Shown here: in pieces, positions 1 to 11,732 of the stretch
Numbering within the stretch: position 1 is the first letter of the stretch
How the letters are laid out: every line of letters begins with the position of its first letter
From: Calliphora vicina
Taxonomy: Eukaryota > Arthropoda > Insecta > Diptera > Calliphoridae
Assembly: GCF_958450345.1 (NCBI RefSeq)
Contig: NC_088783.1
Span: forward strand, 86,697,895-86,761,894
DNA length: 64,000 nt
Direction: 5' to 3'
The notes under the pieces: generated by a model
Told to the model about the DNA's origin: nothing
Database searches by the model: none
What the model saw: only the letters and a program-made list of their open reading frames with translations
Made by a program: the position numbers and the translations under genes

Positions 1-318
1 CTGGCAAATTCGAGCGAATTCATTCATTTTTTATATATATGGAGTCAAGGAGAATTCATACAAGGTGGTGTCAGTTCTACAAAAACAACGATTGGTCTTA
101 ACAAATGTCAAAAAACCAAAATGAAAAATTAAACAAATAAGTACTTAAACTTAATATAGTGTAGATAATTGAATGGTGATGTAAACATTAAATATTTTGT
201 TAATTAGCTTAGAATATGTAGATATTTAAATATGGGGCATTTCACGTCAAGTGAACTAACTTTTGAAATCGATGTCTTCCGATGAAATTTGCACCAATGT
301 TAGTTCTATTGGATAGTA

Positions 319-905
319 ATTCGGACACCATTTTTCAACAAGATCGGTCAAGAACTCTCTGAGTTATAGGAGGTCAAAATTTGACATTTTGGCCAAACAT
401 GTGTTTTTTTTATCCATATAACTTATTACCTATTGTTCTTAGCAAAATGTGTCCCAAATAGTTTAGATAGCTATTTATGCAATCTTTCGAAAAAAAAAAT
501 TAAAAAATTTAATAAAATATTTTTGATTTTTTTTTTTTAAATCAAAAATATTTTTGACTTTTTTTTCAAAATGGGCCCTTTTTATTTTTTTTAAGAAAGC
601 TTAGGTCTTTTCCTAAGCGACCTATATGGTCGCTTAATGGTATGCGAGTGGGATATCTATCAAAAAAATATTTTGTAACTTAAGATTTAAAATTTTTGAA
701 TTTTTTTGCAAAATCAAAAACTTTGTTGTCTTTTTTTAAAAAAATTGACCCATTTTTTAATTTTTTTTTTTGCTCAGAAGAAAGCTTATGTGTTTTCCTT
801 TAACACCCTTTTTGTCGCTTAGTGGGATGCGAGTGGGATATCTATAAAAAAAATGTTTTGTAACTCAAGACAAAGGTTTTTAAATTTGCACTATTTTAAT
901 TTTTT
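319..905. repeat. Left long inverted repeat with two ~190-bp tandem units
   Basis: Two units, starting near 590 and 775, each run through 'aagaaagctta', 'gtcgctta', 'gagtgggatatctat' and 'ttttgtaact'. The arm is the inverse of 3797-4594, which has three such units. Confidence 0.75.
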
Positions 906-1198
906 TCATATTTGTGTGTAAACCTTAAAAATTAAACTTACGCAGAGAAACTAGACACATTAGCCTTTCCGATGGTATGTAACATACCCAACTAATATGT
1001 TAACCTCAGGAATAAAAATCACTTTTTTTCTATGGAAATGTTGAATAATTTAATTTTGTTATTTATTTGTAATAATAATTAATTTAATATATAATAATAA
1101 TAAAAAGATGAATAATTTAGTAAAATTTAATCTTAATCACAATAGATCAATTTATATAATAACTATTTTTACACTTAATTTATGAAGTTTTTAAATTT

Positions 1199-3260
1199 TC
1201 AAATATCCATACTTTTATCCTCCTTATTTGTCATCTTTATTAGCTGCTTTTTTTTTGTCAATCCTTTCTTGGCGTTATTAGATTCAGCTACTGATTTCGC
1301 TGCTGGCTTCTTTTTTGGCTTTGGAAAGAAATCGCATTGAGTAGATGCAGAAAACTTTTTTAATTTGAGTCTTCCATCGACAAGCGGTATGAAAGCATGG
1401 TATTGAGCAGTGCCATCGATTGTTACCGCAGCATCGAATCTGCTCTTTAGTGTTTTCAATGTTTCCTCATGATCCTCTTTGCTACTAAAAACTATTTTAG
1501 TTTCTTTACAATAATTCTTTGCCCAATGGAATAAAGCAGTCGCATCTAAGATGCGATCTTGATGAGAGCACTGGAGGCTATACTTCGCTGCATTTCTTTT
1601 GAGGTTTGCTCCAATACCATCACATGCTCCTTTACCATGAGCAGTAGGATGAAAATGCCACTCAGCTGGCATTCCAAAATCTTTTTCATGAGCTGTAAGA
1701 TTTGTTAAGCTACTTTTGTTTTTAAAATGTTGACGAGCTCCGTCCGAAACGTAGTATACCTTTTCTACTGTAAATTTTGATTTTAGATAATTTAGTATTA
1801 TCTTCTGGTACTCATAAACTGCAACGGTGTCATGTTTTAAATAGTCGGATATGATTGCCATACTTTTGTGTTCCAGGTTTTCTTCTTTCATGTAGTAAAT
1901 AACTACTGTGAATATAGTTGCTTGGTCGTTATTGAAGTGGAATGCTTGTATGGAATGCTGAAGAACATATTTATAGTTCTCTGCGAAATCAAATGAAATA
2001 ATGAATTCACCAGACTTCAAATGTGTTTTCAAGTCCTTGAAGAATGACCACTGCTCTTTGACTAAAAAGTCATGGGTTCTCAAATTTAGCAATCCTCTAC
2101 ACAGTTCTTCCACAAAATCATCCACATTTAAAATTATGGTTTTCAGTGTGCATCTTTCAGTCTGAAGCCAAGATTCAAATTTTAACTCCTCAATACATTC
2201 TCGATCAAAAGAGTTGATTAAATTTTCTTTGATGGATGTGGTTTCCGGGCAATTCGAACATTCACCTAAGTGGCAAGAAGTTGTAGCATTAGGGCACATA
2301 GTCAATTTAAGGCAATCGCGGTAATGGTGTAAATCTTCTGATGAATCATCTTTTAAGTAATTTAAGTTGATTTCCTTCAACATCAATTTAACATTTTCAT
2401 GGTAAATACAAACATATACTGTGTGAGTTCCGCTGCTTCCTGCCAAAACGCAATGTTTTGGCCTCAGTTGTGTAAATTTTGTGAATCCAATTTTGACATC
2501 CTCGTATTCAGATTGAAATGTTGCGAATAATTCATTCAGGTTACAGAGAACCATTCTCTTCTGCATTTGAACTTTCTTGCCATCGATTCGTACAGACATC
2601 CAGTCTTTCATCCCTGGCATCAGGCGACTCATATCATCTCGCTGATAAAACTGAGTTATTAGAGATTTAGTATCGCACTCCAAAGTTTTTCCCTTCTTTT
2701 TGTTTGGGAGTGTGAGAATCCCATACTCAGCAACCAATTGTTTAGCAATTCTTGCTTTTCGTTGAGACGTTCCAAACTCAGTCATTGTTTTTGCAGAACT
2801 CCATGTTCTTGGAGCAAGCGTGAGAAGTGGAATTCTTTCAGCTTCACTCTGTGACGTTTTGTATTTCTCTTTTATTTGTTCAAGAACTTCTACTGCATCC
2901 TTATGGTATTGGTTTCGACACTCATTCGTTGAATTTGAAAAGTTAGAATAACCATCATCATCAACAGTTCTGTCTTCATTCTCGGAATTACTTTTGTCTT
3001 CATCTGGAATAACTTCAACGCAAGGCTCATTAGTATTCAAATTCGGTAATTCGTTCAACTTTCCGAGCTCTTTCCTGCATGATCCACAAATTTTCAATCG
3101 TTTTGACAGCGTAGGGAATTTTTTAATAAGCCGTCGGAAATATTTCGCATATCTGATGATCTGTGCTTCATTTTGTTAAAGGGATTAAAACAAAAAGACG
3201 AATAAATTTCATTTTCAACCTTAGCCTTTTTAGAAGTCGTAGACATTTTGAATTTTGTAA
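1199..3260 (-). pseudogene. Transposase-like protein of unassigned superfamily, N-terminus frameshifted
   Basis: The main frame is open from 3097 down to 1199 (632 codons) but starts at a TTG, not an ATG. Its frame continues upstream with sensible coding to about 3177 (…RYAKYF…FPTLSKRLKICGSCRKEL). The likely true ATG near 3251 opens another frame (MSTTSKKAKVENE…FNPFNK). The two frames join at an A-run near 3175-3180, consistent with loss of one A. Numbering from residue 1 at 3097, features are CGSC at 4-7, a Cys/His cluster at 268-283, SFDFAENY with D370, YVSDGA with D452 and HGKGACDG with D493. These three acidic positions are candidates for an RNase H-fold DDD/E triad (inference). The C-terminus is Lys-rich. 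From memory, similar uncharacterised proteins are repeated in many arthropod genomes. It lies between long inverted repeats, which supports a transposase role; I do not recognise a named family. Confidence 0.7.
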
Positions 3261-3796
3261 GTATTTATGTAAATAACACACGTCTTAACTTTAACGCTGT
3301 TTCTAAAAAACTGATTTCCGTATGTCTTCAGAATGACAATAAATAGTTTTTTAAGATCATATAGGTAGTACGTTTTAATGAATGAGTCTAAAATCTTTTA
3401 TTAGGGTCAAGAAGGGCTTACATACTAAAGTACCTAGTTTAACCAAATGTTACAAATAATAATAAAAATAAACCACCATATAAATAACCTACCTGTCAAC
3501 TTCTACCTCTCCACCCACTTCTTAAAGTCAAATGTCATAAAATAATAAATAAACTGGTACTTCGGAGAAGGGCCATAAAATATTTCCACTTGATTCCAAA
3601 AATTTGTTTCTGGGGCACCTGATATTTTAACAATGAAAATCACGTGCGCTGAAAACTACCTCTAGGATTGACTAAAAAAGCCGCAAGATACAAAACTCAG
3701 ACAAATTTTGGGGGTGGAAAATTATTAGCGGTCGGCCTCATATTGCACCCCTCCAGTGGCTATTATCGGTCAGTTGTTGTGGTTTTTATTTTTAAG

Positions 3797-4594
3797 GTTT
3801 TAGAAACACTTACACACAAATATGAAAAAAATCAATTTAAAAACATTTGTCTTGAGTTACAAAACATTTATTTTGATAGATATCCCACTAAGCGACCAAA
3901 AAGGTTTTAAAGGAAAAGACCTAAGCTTTCTTTTGAGAAAAAAAAATTAATAAAAAAGAGTCCATTTTGGAAAAAAAAAGTCAAAAAGGTTTTTGATTTT
4001 TCAAAAAAAAGTAAAAAATTGTATGTCTTGAGTTACAAAACATTTTTTTTATAGATATCCCACTCGCATCCCACTAAGCGACAAAAAGGGTGTTAAAGGA
4101 AAACACATAAGCTTTCTTCTGAGCAAAAAAAAAAAAAATTAAAAAATGGGTCCATTTTTTTAAAAAAAGTCAACAAAGTTTTTGATTTTGCAAAAAAATT
4201 CAAAAATTTTAAATCTTGAGTTACAAAATATTTTTTTTGATAGATATCCCACTCGCATCCCACTAAGCGACCATATAGGTCGCTTAGGAAAAGACCTAAG
4301 CTTTCTTAAAAAAAATAAAAAAAAAATAAAAAGGGCCCATTTTGAAAAAAAAGTCAAAAATATTTTTGATTTAAAAAAAAAATCAAAAATATTTTATTAA
4401 ATTTTTTTAATTTTTTTTTCCAAAGATTGCATAAATAGCTATCTAAACTATTTGGGACACATTTTGCTAAGAACAATAGGTAATAAGTTATATGGATAAA
4501 AAAAACACCTGTTTGGCCAAAATGTCAAATTTTGACCTCCTATAACTCAGAGAGTTCTTGACCGATCTTGTTGAAAAATGGTGTCCGAATTTTT
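3797..4594. repeat. Right long inverted repeat with three ~190-bp tandem units
   Basis: Three units beginning with 'cttgagttacaaaa' near 3850, 4027 and 4216, each followed by 'atagatatcccact' and 'taagctttct'. The left arm has two, so unit number differs between the arms. ORF-like stretches here are low-complexity artefacts. Confidence 0.75.
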
Positions 4595-5260
4595 CTCGTT
4601 TTTTTGCGAACCGGTTAATTTAAAATGTTGATTTTCGGTTAACGAACTTTTTTTCGGTGCAAATGTATGGAATTTCATTTTCGGCGCCGATTACGGTGTA
4701 TGCGGAAACGGTTTTTAAAATTTGGGACTAAAATTAATAAATCTCAAACATTTGGTCTGATTTGAAACCTAAACTGCTGATTTACAATATAAACCTCTTT
4801 AGATACAACTTTTTAAGAAATACAGTGATACTAATTAGTAGAGGATGATGAGTTTACTTAACCCGGCAATTCCCAGTGTCACCTACAGGTGACAAAGATT
4901 AACGGTAGTTTTAAACATAGAAACAGATATCATTGATAAATAATAATATTATTTATATACAGACAAGATCCTGTTTTATATCTGATTTTATTTTGGCAAC
5001 GCTAGAATTTTATTAACTAGGGGATTTTTAAAAATCTTTAAGCAGTGTTTCTGATTTTAACATACTGATGTGTGTTTTATGATAAATAAGTTGTTATAAA
5101 AATGCCAAACGGTAAAGTATCACAATAATTTTTTTTAATAAATACTGCTAGATATTCAGGCTAACAATATCAGCAAGTATTTTTAGAAAATTATTTTTTC
5201 TCTACCCAGTGTCACCTATTGGTGACCCCCGCTATAAAATCGCAACTAGCTATATTTTTT

Positions 5261-5396
5261 TATACCCTTCAGCTTCGTGAGAAGGGTATATATAAGTTTG
5301 TCATTCCGTTTGTAATTTCTACATTTTTCATTTCCGACCCTATAAAGTATATATATTCTGGATCCTTATAGATAGCGGAGTCGATTAAGCCATGTC

Positions 5397-5431
<35 letters not shown>

Positions 5432-6225
5432 CTGTCTGTTGAAATCAATTTTCTGAAGGCCCCAGATATCTCCGGGATCCAAATCTTCAACAATTCTGTC
5501 AGACATACTTTCGAGAATTTTGCTATTTAAAATCAGCAAAATCCGTCCATAAATAACGGAGATATGAGCAAAAATCCGAGACAACCTCTGAAAATTTCAT
5601 CAAAAAACACAATGTATTGCATGCTTTGACAAAAAAACAACAAAACGTATGCTTGGGTGTGCAAGCTTTGTGTATTTGGTTTTTTTTTGTTTCTTTTGGC
5701 GTTGTTGTTGTTTTTTATACAACTAAACGTTTGTTTGGTTGTGTGTTGGTTTTTTTGACAAAAAAGCAACAAAACGTATGTTTTTGGATGTGCATGCTTT
5801 GCGTATTTTGTTTTTTTTTGTGTTTTGTTTCTTTTGGCGTTGTTGTTGTTTTTTATACAACTAAACGTTTGTTTGGTTGTGTGTTGGTTTTTTTGACAAA
5901 AAATCAACAAATCGTATGTTTGAATGTGCATGCTTTGCGTATTTTGTTTCTTTTGGCGTTGTTGTTGTTTTTTATACAATTAAACGTATGTTTGGATGTG
6001 TGTTGGTTTCATTGCCTTGCGTATTTTGTTTTTTCTTTTGGTGTTTTGTTTCGTTTGGCGTTGTTGTTGTTTTTTGTGTTCTTGATAAATTTAGGATGCT
6101 GTACGCTGAAAGTGGGCAATGTACATACATACATATATACTAATTATAAAAAATAATAATGCATCCACAACAAAGGTGAAGGGTATATAAGATTCGGCAT
6201 AGCCGAATATAGCACTCTTACTTGT
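5261..6225 (-). mobile_element. INE-1/mini-me-like non-autonomous element, family A, copy 1
   Basis: Read on the minus strand it starts CAAGTAAGAGTGC, has a short CGGCTATGCCG hairpin followed by TATATACCCTTC, and ends in a TATACCC…GGGTATA hairpin at 5261-5290. A (GTCT)n tract lies at 5396-5440. This layout of terminal hairpin plus a (GTCY)n microsatellite is that described for dipteran mini-me and INE-1/DINE-1 (Helentron-related) elements. It is inserted in the piggyBac-like element. Confidence 0.75.
5615..6090. repeat. Tandem ~120-130-bp repeat inside family A copy 1
   Basis: Four imperfect units, each with 'ttttgacaaaaaa', 'caacaaa', 'gtttggttgtgtgttgg' and 'ggcgttgttgttgttttt'. Open frames here simply read the repeat (TTG/GTT-rich) and are not treated as genes. 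The same array occurs inverted at 26235-26700. Confidence 0.75.
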
Positions 6226-6965
6226 TTCATTTTAAACTTATTTATAGTGTAAACTAGACGTATTTTTACTATTTCTAATAAAAACAAATTGTTTCTCCCT
6301 TTGGCGAGGTTATGGGAATTGCCGGGTTAAAAACTTTTCAGAATAAATTACACATAAGTTAGCTAAGTCTTACTAAGTTAAGCTAAATCTTACAAATGAT
6401 TCATTATAAACTTAGGGATGATTTTACTAAACGTTAAATTATTCCTTTTCAGAAATAAACGGTCTAAAATCCATTATTTGAAAAATTTTTTAAATCTGAT
6501 AATGGAGTTTTATTAATTATTTGGCAAGATTTATAATGACAAATAATCACAGTTAAGAAGAAGTGCGTTTGCATCTTATATGTCCTGTTTTGGGACTTGG
6601 AACATTTTCTGTTTCATATCAGTATGTCGAGGTTATAATAAAGTTTTAAAATTATTAAATATTTAATTAAAAAAATTATGATTTATTTACATTTTTTGGT
6701 TGAAATTTAATGAATAAACCAATAATTAAAACAAGTATTTATACACAATGGACTGAGATAATAATTTTGAAATTATATGCACTTTTGCATATTTATAGTT
6801 ATTTAATAACTATTAACCATTCCTGACTACTAAAAACCAAAAATGTTTAAGCTGTGTACACTTTATTTGACATATTATGTTTTCTTCACATATTTGACGG
6901 TTAACCGAATAAAAAAGGCCAAATTTCGATTAACCGACAAACCGGTTTTTTAAAAAGTCTGTTTT

Positions 6966-8069
6966 TATAAACACTATGCAAGAGTAAACATATCTTATGA
7001 AATTTTATTTTTGAAAATTAAAACAGGAACCTACTTGTAAACAAAAACAACTTTGACAGTTGCTAGAGAAAAAATCAGCTGATTCACCTTCTATAAATTC
7101 TCCTCGGAAAGTAGTTTCATTTAAAATTTAAAGTGAAATTTTAGCTGGGTTATTTACATATCATCACCTAAAATGCAAAAGGTCGTATCATCACTTTTTA
7201 AAATTTTACAGGAGTGACAAAAAACTAAATAAAATGTAAAATATTGTGGCTACAAATATGATTTTCTTTCTTTAGTAAAGTCATTATTTTTAAAAATAGA
7301 AAGCTAAAACTTCGTTAAGACGTGTGCCTTGATGCGTTGTACCAATATCCATTAAAAACTCAATTTTAAATTTTTTGGTTGTTACGCCCTTTGTATCTGT
7401 AAGTTAATTGACTCTCCTAACTAGAATGATTTAGAATATATACTGCATTTACTACTACTTTTAGTTTACTACTTTAGTTTCTTCAAAATATTTAAATTTA
7501 ATATGGGTTTATGTTTTCAATTAAATGTTAATTTGTTTGAATTTCCCGCATTTATTCTTCAAATTTGAGTTTTCTTGTGTTTTTTTTTTATTTTGTTTTT
7601 TTACTGGTTAAGGATGCTGATTAGCAAAAGGACAGAAATGTTCTCATTATCGTTGTGGTTAGAGTTGTGTTCAATAAAAGGAAATATTTCTTTTAGTTAA
7701 TTTAACATTTTAATTGGGCACTTTTCTATCAGCTTAAACCCGCACTCGTGGTATGGTACTAGGGTTGTCAATTATTCGAGTTTTATTTTAATCGATTAAT
7801 TAGAGCATGTTAATTACATAAAGTCTCGTTAGATATTTTATGAAATAATTGTTGATTGAAAGACATAAGTTTCCAAAGAATTTTTTTAAATTCGTTTAAG
7901 GATAGAATATACATAAATTAAATGCAATAGAATTAGAATGATTTTCCAATTAATAATAAACAATGTCCCTCAGATAGAAGAAGGTTCAACATAAATAGTA
8001 CATTACATAACATTTATAAAAAAATTGTTAAATAGTAAGATTTTGTTTCTTAATTTTTGCCTTTTTTAT
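6966..8069. other. Fold-back spacer, no gene seen
   Basis: A+T-rich sequence between the inner ends of the fold-back arms. I see no ORF with protein-like composition, no RNA gene and no further terminal repeats. It may be the original insertion target or the remnant of an element body. Confidence 0.5.
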
Positions 8070-8825
8070 AAAACCGGTTTTTCGGTTAACCGACTTCGAA
8101 AAAACCGGTTATCCGTCATATATGTGAAGAATACATAAAATGTCCAATAAAGTTTGGACATTGGTTTTTAGTAGTCAGGAATGGTTAATATTAAATAACT
8201 AAATATGCAAAAGTGCTAAGTCCATTTCATTTTGTAAAAAATTCAAAATTATTATCTCAGTCCATTGAGTATAAATACTTGTTTTAATTATTGGTTTATT
8301 CATTAAATTTCAACCAAAATATGTAAATCACCGCACTTATTCTTAACTGTGATTATTTGTCATCATAAATCTTACCAAATAATAAATAAAACTCCATTAT
8401 CAGATTTAAAAAATTTTTCAAATCCGTTTATTTCTGAAAAGGAACTTTGTACACTAAGCTAACGAAATGATTAATAAAATAAAATTTCAAGAACAAAACA
8501 CACTAATGAAGTCAAATATATTGAAAGATGGCATTTACATCAATTTCATCAATCAATTTCAATTTAAAGTTTGGTAAAATCATACCTAAGTTTGTATGTA
8601 ATCATTAGTAATATTTAGCTTAACTTCTAGAATTATGCAGAATTTAATCTTAATTTTTAATAAAAAAAAAACACATAATGAAACATGTGTAATTTATTTT
8701 GAAAAGGTTTTTAAGTAAACTCATCATCCTCTACTATTTATAATCATTGTAATTCTTAAAAAGATGTATCTAAGTTTTATGTAAATCAGCAGTTTAGGTT
8801 TCAAAACAGACCAAATTTTTCATGC

Positions 8826-9180
8826 ATTTATTATTGGAAAATATGCGCCTAAAATATGCATCAAAAAATCGAAAATATGACATAAAAATTGAAAAAATAT
8901 GCACTTATATTTTTGTGCAGAAACAAAAAATGACATAAATTAACTATGGATCCAAAAAATACACAACAGTGTTGCCAGCAGTTAGGACATTTTAAATTAA
9001 ACAAGGAATTAAATAGTTAAAGTTTTAAAACTATAATTGTTCTTCTGAGAAAACTATGGATATATTGATTATAAGATCTTGGTATGAATACTTGTTTAAA
9101 GCCATAATATTTTGAACATATATCTTGCGATTTTTAAAATCAGCAATAATTTGATCGTGCTGTATATCATCTCTTAATAA
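8826..9180. repeat. ATATGCA-rich sequence
   Basis: Several scattered 'aaatatgc' and 'tatgcac' motifs. The same motif recurs at 10435-10530 on the other side of the CCCAGCA element, so these may be the two ends of one older element that the CCCAGCA element interrupted. No coding sequence. Confidence 0.35.
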
Positions 9181-10095
9181 CCCAGCAGATAAGAAAGTAC
9201 TGAGTAAATGTATCCCTTATAGACAGTAACAGCCGTATTTATAACCAAAATTTAGCATGGATTTAACATACAAGTTATTTATAATGTATTTCTTATCCAC
9301 TCGCTAAACGCATGTTAACGAGCGATCAAAGACTTGCTAAGTCTTTAATCAACAGCTGTTTTGTGTCAAAGTAAATTTGTAAATAAACATATAAAAGTTT
9401 TGTGTGGGAAAAAATTAAATTAAATTATTTAAAAATGATGCAAACTCTTGACCAATTAGACAATTTAGAGTTCTTAAGAGGTGAAACCCAACGTCGGTCA
9501 AAAAAAATTTACATTCAAATTTCAAAATTTGAGGGAAACAAGTTAAATATAAATGTCAAGAAATACATCAGAGTTGATTTTTTTCATTTTTTTTTTAAAT
9601 AGTTGGCAATACATCACACTTTTCAGAGTTGATTTTCATATAAATTATTGACAGACAAGAGTGCATTATAAATAAACTCTTTGCTAACTTTCTGCTAAGC
9701 TTAATCGGTCTGCTAGTTAGCAGATCGTTGTGTGCGATGTATACACAGTGGCTAATTTTTCGTTATAGATACGGCCGTAAATATCTATAATGTCTGATCA
9801 CTTGGCTGACTCCACTTGACACGTATTTGATATTTGTAATGCATAGATAAGTCAATTGGTTACTTTAACGACAATTGTAACTTAAGTGAATATAAGTAAT
9901 CTATAGTGTAGTCACTTTAAATGTTAATTGTGTAGTGTATTTGTCTCTAATTAATCCAAAAGGGTCAACTGAGTCTCTGCTTAGGACTTGCACGTGTTAA
10001 AATAACTACTCACGTAGCTACGCGTAGATTGTTATGTAACTAGTTGTCATCCTAAATGATAGCTAAAATCAGGGCATTCTCCTAGAAATGCTGGG
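9181..10095. mobile_element. CCCAGCA-ended non-autonomous element, copy 1
   Basis: It starts CCCAGCAGATAAG and ends CTAGAAATGCTGGG, an imperfect inverted repeat. Related sequence at 41346-41560 shares 'gacagtaa', 'tgtctgatcacttggctgac' and 'ttggttacttta'-type blocks in the same order. It contains the Harbinger-like MITE at 9230-9777. No transposase and no clear target duplication. Confidence 0.6.
9230..9777. mobile_element. PIF/Harbinger-like MITE with 3-bp TAA duplication
   Basis: The ends are CAGCCGTATTTATAAC and GTTATAGATACGGCCG, an inverted repeat, flanked by TAA at 9227-9229 and 9778-9780. The related copy at about 41388-41410 lacks it and has one continuous 'gacagtaa…taatgtctgatc' site. 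A 66-codon ORF (9402-9602) inside has no recognisable domain and ends in a T-run. A 3-bp TAA/TWA duplication is typical of PIF/Harbinger elements. Confidence 0.7.
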
Positions 10096-10714
10096 AATTG
10101 ACTGTCAGGAGCGGTAATTGTGTATCTGAAATTACAAAATCTTTCGATAACGAAATCTCTTATAAATCGAAATTGAAATGAAAACAAATATGAATGATTT
10201 CGATAGATTTAATGAATTTTTGAACATAAAAAAACTCTAAACTTTTTTGAAGCAAAATGTTTTGAAATGATAATTTTCAATTGCTGATGGAGAAATGAAG
10301 AAGACTTAATGTCAGTTTCTTGATGTCGAAAGATGTTAGTCTATAACATTTAATGCTAAATCTATAACCAATTCTACAAAAAACTTTTTTTCCAGACAAT
10401 ATGTTGCCCATTGAGACAAAAAATATTACAAATTTGGGTAATATGCATATAAATATGCATTTTGAAGATAAATATAACTAAATATGCATTATCAATAAAA
10501 TATGCAAAAATATGCCCTAACAAATCGTTGCCATTTTACTGCAAAATGTGTGATTCGGAAAGATGTATTTGGACGTTCGAGAAAAAACATGCATTTGCAT
10601 ATAAATCCGCCCCCTAATAATCACTATTCTCTATACAGTTGATCTACCATCTATGATCCATTCCACACTATACAACAAAATCAAATTTACATGGTCCGAC
10701 TAAAGGAGACAAAA
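10096..10714. other. Unassigned repeat-like sequence
   Basis: Contains ATATGCA motifs at 10435-10530 and again near 10590, matching 8826-9180. No coding sequence or RNA gene seen. Confidence 0.35.
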
Positions 10715-11292
10715 ACAAGTAAGAGGGCTATATTCGTTTTTTTTATATTAATTTTTTTTTAAATTTTATACTTTTTTTTTAATTTTAAAAAATTTTTTTT
10801 TTAGTTTTTAATTTTTTTTTTTAATATTTAGTAAAAAAAAAAATTTTGGTGAAAAAAAAAAAATTCGGGTTAAAAAATATTTTTTCCGATTTTGACCCAT
10901 TGTAGGTCCAACCTACTATGGTCTTATATACGTCGTTGCATAGGTCTTTGAAATATCTATCATTAGATATCCATATTGTCTATATTAATGATTTAGTAAT
11001 CCAGATATGGGTCAAAAATCGAGGTTGTCCTGGTTTTTTCCTTATATCTCAGCCATTTGTGGACCGATTTTCTCGCCGGAAGAATTTCGGAGATATTGAT
11101 GTATCATTCGTGTATGTAAGTTATTTGGGGGCTTCAGAAAGTTGATTTCAACACACAGACGGACAGACGGACATGGCTATATCGACTCCGCTATCTATAA
11201 CGATTCAGGGGTCGCAAATGAAAAATGTAGAAATTACAAACGGAATGTCAAACTTATATATACCCTTGCCACTCATGGTGAAGGGTATAAAA
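10715..11292 (+). mobile_element. INE-1/mini-me-like element, family A, copy 2
   Basis: Starts CAAGTAAGAGGGCTATATTCG and ends with the TATACCCTTGCC…GGTGAAGGGTATA hairpin at 11259-11290. The tetranucleotide tract is reduced to 'acagacggacagacggac' near 11154. It diverges from copies 1, 3 and 4 in the middle and lacks the 120-bp array. ORFs at 10918-11330 are translations of the repeat. Confidence 0.7.
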
Positions 11293-11732
11293 AAGACACG
11301 TGTATCGGCGTTTTGAAAGTTTACATCTGAATTTCATTTGAAAGCGGGTTAAAGTTTCTTAAGCCTGGCACATTCTTAATGTTAATCTTCATAAGAAACC
11401 ATATGATTCTTACATTTTAAGTATAAAATGTGTTCAGCAAATTTATGTTAAATGTTACGGAGAACATTTTTGTAGAATATGTTAACCCTTTAAATCCTCA
11501 AGGCATCGGTCTTTTTTGTTCTTCTTTAAAAAAAGAGCAAAAAACACTATTAAAACAAATGTTCCACAAAAATATTATCCGTGAAATTTTACTATAAGTC
11601 ACTGAATACATTTATTAAGAATTTTATTTTAAAGTACCTCAAACACCTTCGACAGCAAATTTGGATAGGAAGTATTCATTAATTACATTTTTTAGCTCTA
11701 GGCAATTCCACTTCATTGCCATAAGATGTCCT
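11293..11732. other. No feature recognised
   Basis: A+T-rich, short interrupted frames only. No terminal repeats or RNA gene seen. Confidence 0.4.

Larger units (their letters stand above)
233..4594 (-). mobile_element. DNA transposon with very long inverted repeats and its own transposase-like ORF
   Basis: Positions 319-905 are matched in inverse orientation by 3797-4594. Shared landmarks are the GTGTCCGAATT block at the outer ends and repeated blocks reading 'gagtgggatatctat' and 'gtaactcaag' (or their complements). The arms flank one long minus-strand ORF. The left end probably reaches further out, to about 233 (GGGGCATTTCACG), where the right arm has no counterpart, so the right terminus looks truncated by later insertions. 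I could not define a target duplication. Superfamily is not assigned from sequence alone. Confidence 0.75.
4862..6326. mobile_element. piggyBac-like element (TTAA duplication), interrupted by an INE-1-like element
   Basis: The ends are TTAA|CCCGGCAATTCCCA (TTAA at 4858-4861) and TGGGAATTGCCGGG|TTAA (TTAA at 6327-6330), a 14-bp inverted repeat. The uninterrupted site is present in the opposite fold-back arm at 8705-8725, with a single TTAA at 8711-8714. Subtracting the nested element (5261-6225) leaves about 500 bp, so this is a non-autonomous copy. It contains palindromes such as 'gtcacctacaggtgac' near 4880 and 'gtcacctattggtgac' near 5210. No transposase is visible. Confidence 0.8.
4737..8825. 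repeat. Large fold-back (inverted repeat of about 800 bp per arm)
   Basis: The left arm is 4737-4857 plus 6331-6965 and the right arm is 8070-8825 read in reverse. Matching blocks include 'aaacctaaactgctg', 'gaggatgatgagtttac', 'ataatggagttttatt', 'taatgaataaaccaata' and 'ccattcctgactacta'. The arms meet at inner ends rich in 'aaccggtt' and 'cggttaaccg'. The region between them (6966-8069) has no coding sequence I can recognise. It could be one fold-back transposon or two opposed copies of one element. Confidence 0.75.

Noticed and set aside
5533..6156. ORFs on both strands with repeated KKQQNVC / NNNNAKRNK units
   Set aside because: They read a ~125-bp tandem repeat inside an INE-1-like element. 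No start context or domain, and the same repeat recurs at 26.2 kb.
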